Positions 61,796 to 64,000 of a stretch of 64,000 nucleotides of DNA are shown in pieces. The stretch's first letter is position 1; every line of letters begins with the position of its first letter. This DNA comes from Amaricoccus macauensis_A (GTDB taxonomy: Bacteria > Pseudomonadota > Alphaproteobacteria > Rhodobacterales > Rhodobacteraceae), in assembly GCF_049800915.1 (NCBI RefSeq), contig NZ_JBNAFY010000005.1, positions 124,001 through 188,000 on the forward strand, in the 5' to 3' direction. Under the pieces are notes generated by a model. It had not been told where the DNA came from and made no database searches. It saw only the letters and a program-made list of their open reading frames with translations. A program made the position numbers and the translations under genes.

Positions 61796-61939
61796 CACAA
61801 TCTCTTCCAGCACGTCCTTACCCCTCCCCTGATGCAGATGACCCCCCGACAACGTTCGCACCGGGTCAGGTTCCCACTCCAAAGCTTTGGTATAGCACGA
61901 ATTTCCCTACCAGACCACAAAAGCCCGACCAGCGTTCGC

Positions 61940-61976
61940 ACCAAACGCAAAGGGGCCGACGCATCCCGCCGGCCCC
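61940..61976 (-). terminator. Intrinsic-type terminator after rpmA
   Basis: On the minus strand a seven-base stem GGGGCCG/CGGCCCC (61970-61976 with 61952-61958) with an 11-base loop is followed by TTTGCGTTTGG. It lies 26 bases after the rpmA stop, so the rplU-rpmA message probably ends here. The T-run is interrupted. Confidence 0.65.
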
Positions 61977-62002
61977 ATAAGCTCGATCCTGCGGGCTGGC
62001 CC

Positions 62003-62272
62003 TTACTCGGCAGCCTCGGCAGCCGGGAGCACCGAAATGAAGGTGCGGCCCTTGAAGCCCTTGTGGAAGGACACGCGGCCTTCCTCGACGGCGAAGATGG
62101 TGTGGTCGCGGCCCATGCCGACGCCCGTGCCCGGCCACCACTTGGTGCCGCGCTGACGTGCGAGAATGTTGCCCGGGATCACGGCTTCACCACCGAATTT
62201 CTTGATGCCGAGACGGCGCCCTGCGCTGTCGCGACCGTTGCGGGACGAACCGCCTGCCTTCTTGTGTGCCAT
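62003..62272 (-). CDS. rpmA: Ribosomal protein bL27
   Basis: An 89-residue 50S protein: AHKKAGGSSRNGRDSAGRRLGIKKFGGE at the N-terminus, which reaches the peptidyl transferase centre, and GNILARQRGTKWWPGTGVGMGRDHTIFA. Length is normal. It follows rplU by 12 bases in the same operon. Confidence 0.98.
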   Translation of the reverse strand: MAHKKAGGSSRNGRDSAGRRLGIKKFGGEAVIPGNILARQRGTKWWPGTGVGMGRDHTIFAVEEGRVSFHKGFKGRTFISVLPAAEAAE

Positions 62273-62284
62273 GGAGCCCTCTCC

Positions 62285-62653
62285 TTATTCCGCTTCGGAC
62301 GTCTCGGGTGCCGCTTCGGCCTGCGCAGCCTTCGCACCACCACCGGTCACGATGTCGGTGATCCGCACACGCGTCAGATACTGACGGTGTCCCCGCTTGC
62401 GCTGCGAGGAGTGCTTGCGCCGACGCTTCACGAACTTGATGACCTTCTCGCCACGGAACTGCTCGACCACCTCGGCCTTGACAGCAGCACCTTCCACGAG
62501 CGGCGCACCGATGGTCAGGCTATCGCCGCCCACCATGAGCACCTGGTCGAATTCCACGGCCTCACCGGCATCGGCTGCCAGCTTCTCGACCGTCACGATA
62601 TCGCCGGCTGCAACCTTGTATTGCTTGCCTCCGGTTTTCACCACCGCGAACAT
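62285..62653 (-). CDS. rplU: Ribosomal protein bL21
   Basis: A 122-residue 50S protein: MFAVVKTGGKQYKVAAGD at the start and KVIKFVKRRRKHSSQRKRGHRQYLTRVRI near the end, with an acidic Ala/Glu tail of about 20 residues that E. coli L21 lacks. Start ATG 62653 has AAGGA upstream; the frame is open further but the family start is clear. Divergent from the L25 gene. Confidence 0.97.
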   Translation of the reverse strand: MFAVVKTGGKQYKVAAGDIVTVEKLAADAGEAVEFDQVLMVGGDSLTIGAPLVEGAAVKAEVVEQFRGEKVIKFVKRRRKHSSQRKRGHRQYLTRVRITDIVTGGGAKAAQAEAAPETSEAE

Positions 62654-62962
62654 ACGCGTGTTCCTTCTCTCTTTGCCGCGTCCTGTGGCCCCGGTCTCCC
62701 GGCGTTGATGCGAAGGCCCCGCCTCCGCGCCTGCAAACTGCGCGCTTCGTTCAAGCGAAATCTCCCGCACACCCCTTTGAGTGCCGGGAGCGCGCCTTAT
62801 GACCAAGCGCCCCGACAGAGTCAAGTGCAGGCGCGGGCGCAGGCAGGGCCCAATTGCAGATTCCGCTTCCCTTCCCGCCCCAATTCGGCTAAGCGCGCGG
62901 CTCCGGCGGGCCTACACCCTTGGAGGAAGCCTGCCGCATGTCAATTTATGGAGACCAGGCCA
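62654..62962. other. Divergent promoter/leader region of rplU and the L25 gene
   Basis: This 309-base gap lies between two ribosomal protein genes on opposite strands. An imperfect hairpin CTCCCG...CGGGAG is visible near 62761-62792 and might belong to the rplU leader; I do not recognise a known leader class. No other gene is seen. Confidence 0.5.
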
Positions 62963-63583
62963 ATGGCTGAGACACCCGTTCTCGACGCCACGGCGCGCAC
63001 CGAAAGCGGCAAGGGGGCCGCTCGCAGGGCACGTCAGGCGGGACTTGTTCCCGGCGTCATCTACGGCGGCGGCACCGATCCGCAGTCGATCAACGTGAAG
63101 CATAACGAGCTGCTCAAGCGGCTCAAGGCGGGCAAGTTCCTGTCGACCCTTCTCAACGTGAAGGTCGACGGCAAGGACAACCGCGTGATCTGCCGCGCCG
63201 TCCAGCGCGACGTGCTGCGCGACCTGCCGACCCATGTGGACTTCCTGCGTCTCACCGAGCGCACCCGGATCAACCTCCACATCCCCGTCGAGTTCATCAA
63301 CCACGCAGCCGCTCCCGGCATCAAGCGCGGTGGCGTTCTCACCGTCGTCCGCCAGGAAGTCGAACTCGTCGTGACCGCCGGAAACATCCCGGACCACGTC
63401 ACCGTCGACCTGACCGGCCTCGACATCAACGACACGATCCACATCTCGAACGTCGACCTGCCCAAGGGCGTGCGTCCGACGATCGACCGTGACTTCGTGA
63501 TCGCGAACATCCAGGCACCGTCCGGCCTCAAGTCGTCCGAGGGCGATGCGGACGAAGACGGAGGCGAGGCCGCAGAAGAGTAA
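62963..63583 (+). CDS. rplY: Ribosomal protein bL25/Ctc-type, long form
   Basis: A 206-residue member of the bL25/TL5 family, which binds 5S rRNA. The L25 domain (1-95) contains GKGAARRARQAGLVPGVIYGGG and LPTHVDFLRLTE; the C-terminal TL5-type domain (100-185) has RGGVLTVVRQEVELVV and an acidic tail DADEDGGEAAEE. The longer Ctc form is usual in alphaproteobacteria. Start ATG 62963; an upstream in-frame Met adds five residues. pth follows after 81 bases, the normal order. Confidence 0.96.
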   Translation: MAETPVLDATARTESGKGAARRARQAGLVPGVIYGGGTDPQSINVKHNELLKRLKAGKFLSTLLNVKVDGKDNRVICRAVQRDVLRDLPTHVDFLRLTERTRINLHIPVEFINHAAAPGIKRGGVLTVVRQEVELVVTAGNIPDHVTVDLTGLDINDTIHISNVDLPKGVRPTIDRDFVIANIQAPSGLKSSEGDADEDGGEAAEE

Positions 63584-63611
63584 ATTCTGCACTCTCGCTT
63601 TGCCAATTGAT

Positions 63612-63649
63612 GACGCGCTGCGGTATAAACCTCGGCGCGTCTTTCGTTT
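63612..63649 (+). terminator. Hairpin between rplY and pth
   Basis: GACGCGC (63612-63618) and GCGCGTC (63635-63641) form a seven-base stem with a 16-base loop, followed by TTTCGTTT. It could attenuate or end the L25 message before pth. Loop length is long for a strong terminator. Confidence 0.5.
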
Positions 63650-63664
63650 CTGGAGGTTCGTTTC

Positions 63665-64000
63665 GTGAAGCTCTTTGCAGGTCTCGGCAATCCCGGCGAG
63701 AAATACGCCCGAAACCGGCACAATGTCGGCTTCATGGCTGTGGAAGCGATCGCCGAGGCCCACGGATTCGGGCCATGGCGCGCGAAATTCTCGGGCCAGC
63801 TCGCGGAAGGTCGCCTGGGCACCGAGAAAATCCTTCTCCTCAAGCCCGACACCTTCATGAACCGCTCCGGCGACAGCGTTCAGGCGGCAGCGGCCTTCTA
63901 CAAGCTCGCCCCCGAAGACATCACCGTCTTTCACGACGAACTCGATCTCGGCCCCGGCAAGCTGCGGGTGAAATCCGGCGGCGGCCATGCAGGCCACAAC
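63665..64000 (+). CDS. pth: Peptidyl-tRNA hydrolase (3' end missing)
   Basis: The first 112 residues of Pth run off the right edge. The enzyme frees peptide from peptidyl-tRNA. Family residues: LFAGLGNPGEKYARNRHNVGF (catalytic His), LKPDTFMNRSGDSVQ (Asn), FHDELDLGPGKLRVKSGGGHAGHN (Asp and second His). Start is GTG 63665 with GGAGG upstream. The visible part is intact. Confidence 0.97.
   Translation, partial: MKLFAGLGNPGEKYARNRHNVGFMAVEAIAEAHGFGPWRAKFSGQLAEGRLGTEKILLLKPDTFMNRSGDSVQAAAAFYKLAPEDITVFHDELDLGPGKLRVKSGGGHAGHN

Noticed and set aside
61796..62002. Structured RNA or riboswitch upstream of the acetyltransferase gene
   Set aside because: Apart from the rpmA terminator no conserved core of a known class is visible.
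60320..62962. Long plus-strand frame continuous with the L25 gene
   Set aside because: Only the last 206 codons are L25; the rest is antisense to obgE, the acetyltransferase gene, rpmA and rplU.
1..64000. CRISPR array, IS element or toxin-antitoxin pair
   Set aside because: No regularly spaced repeats, transposase motifs or typical small paired genes were seen on either strand.

Overview
The window reads as chromosomal DNA of an alphaproteobacterium of the order Rhodobacterales (Rhodobacteraceae/Roseobacteraceae type). Supporting signs are high GC with strong GC3, a tRNA-His that lacks the usual G-1:C73 pair and carries A73 (a known trait of one alphaproteobacterial clade), aa3-type ctaD followed by a DUF2244 gene, an IalB-family protein, MmcB, RecX, an LpxD/ACP/ketosynthase group and several small families familiar from roseobacters. 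I see no phage, IS element, CRISPR array or plasmid function. Most of the window is housekeeping or envelope DNA, with accessory islands at about 6-16 kb and 17-35 kb.

Layout: 0-2.4 kb holds tatD (5' truncated), a metallo-beta-lactamase-fold phosphodiesterase and an AEC permease, translationally coupled. 2.4-6 kb holds a secreted hypothetical protein, DUF2244 and ctaD on the minus strand, then mmcB. 6.1-10.1 kb pairs a PhnD-like periplasmic binding protein with a membrane GGDEF-EAL protein, followed by a decayed second GGDEF-EAL gene. 10.1-16.9 kb holds a DUF6324-like small gene, tRNA-His, a RecX with a long extension, and two LysR-centred units (one with a shortened carboxymuconolactone-decarboxylase-like ORF plus an MFS exporter, one with a quinone-oxidoreductase-like dehydrogenase).

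17-22.3 kb is a minus-strand signalling operon: a DUF3365 haem protein, a large hybrid histidine kinase, a single-domain receiver and a receiver-adenylate cyclase, with 4-base stop/start overlaps between the first three. Divergent from it, 22.6-28.4 kb encodes a complete branched-chain-amino-acid-type ABC importer and a ferredoxin-reductase-like flavoprotein. 28.4-35.4 kb is the most unusual segment: a stand-alone adenylation-carrier-thioesterase protein, then a BchC-like dehydrogenase, a 6-pyruvoyltetrahydropterin-synthase homologue whose active site is largely rewritten, a glycosyltransferase, a methyltransferase and a RibD-type reductase. Together they look like an uncharacterised pathway for a glycosylated and methylated pterin-like or related heterocyclic compound.

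35.5-64 kb is mainly core genome: an orphan histidine kinase, secG, pyrG, a TerB-like gene, a MipA-like porin, aroK-aroB, a small membrane protein plus a secreted repeat-like protein, xerD, a CorC/HlyC protein, a phytase-fold esterase, a candidate small RNA with a CCUCCC loop downstream of a CtrA-like palindrome, IalB, ketosynthase/ACP/lpxD, an L,D-transpeptidase, a DUF882 protein, an antiporter/oxidoreductase/hydrolase operon, proA-proB-obgE, a GNAT acetyltransferase, rpmA-rplU, the L25 gene and pth (3' truncated).

Starts were moved from the longest possible one wherever a ribosome binding site, family length or overlap with a neighbour argued for it. Family assignments are from reading the protein sequences, without database searches.
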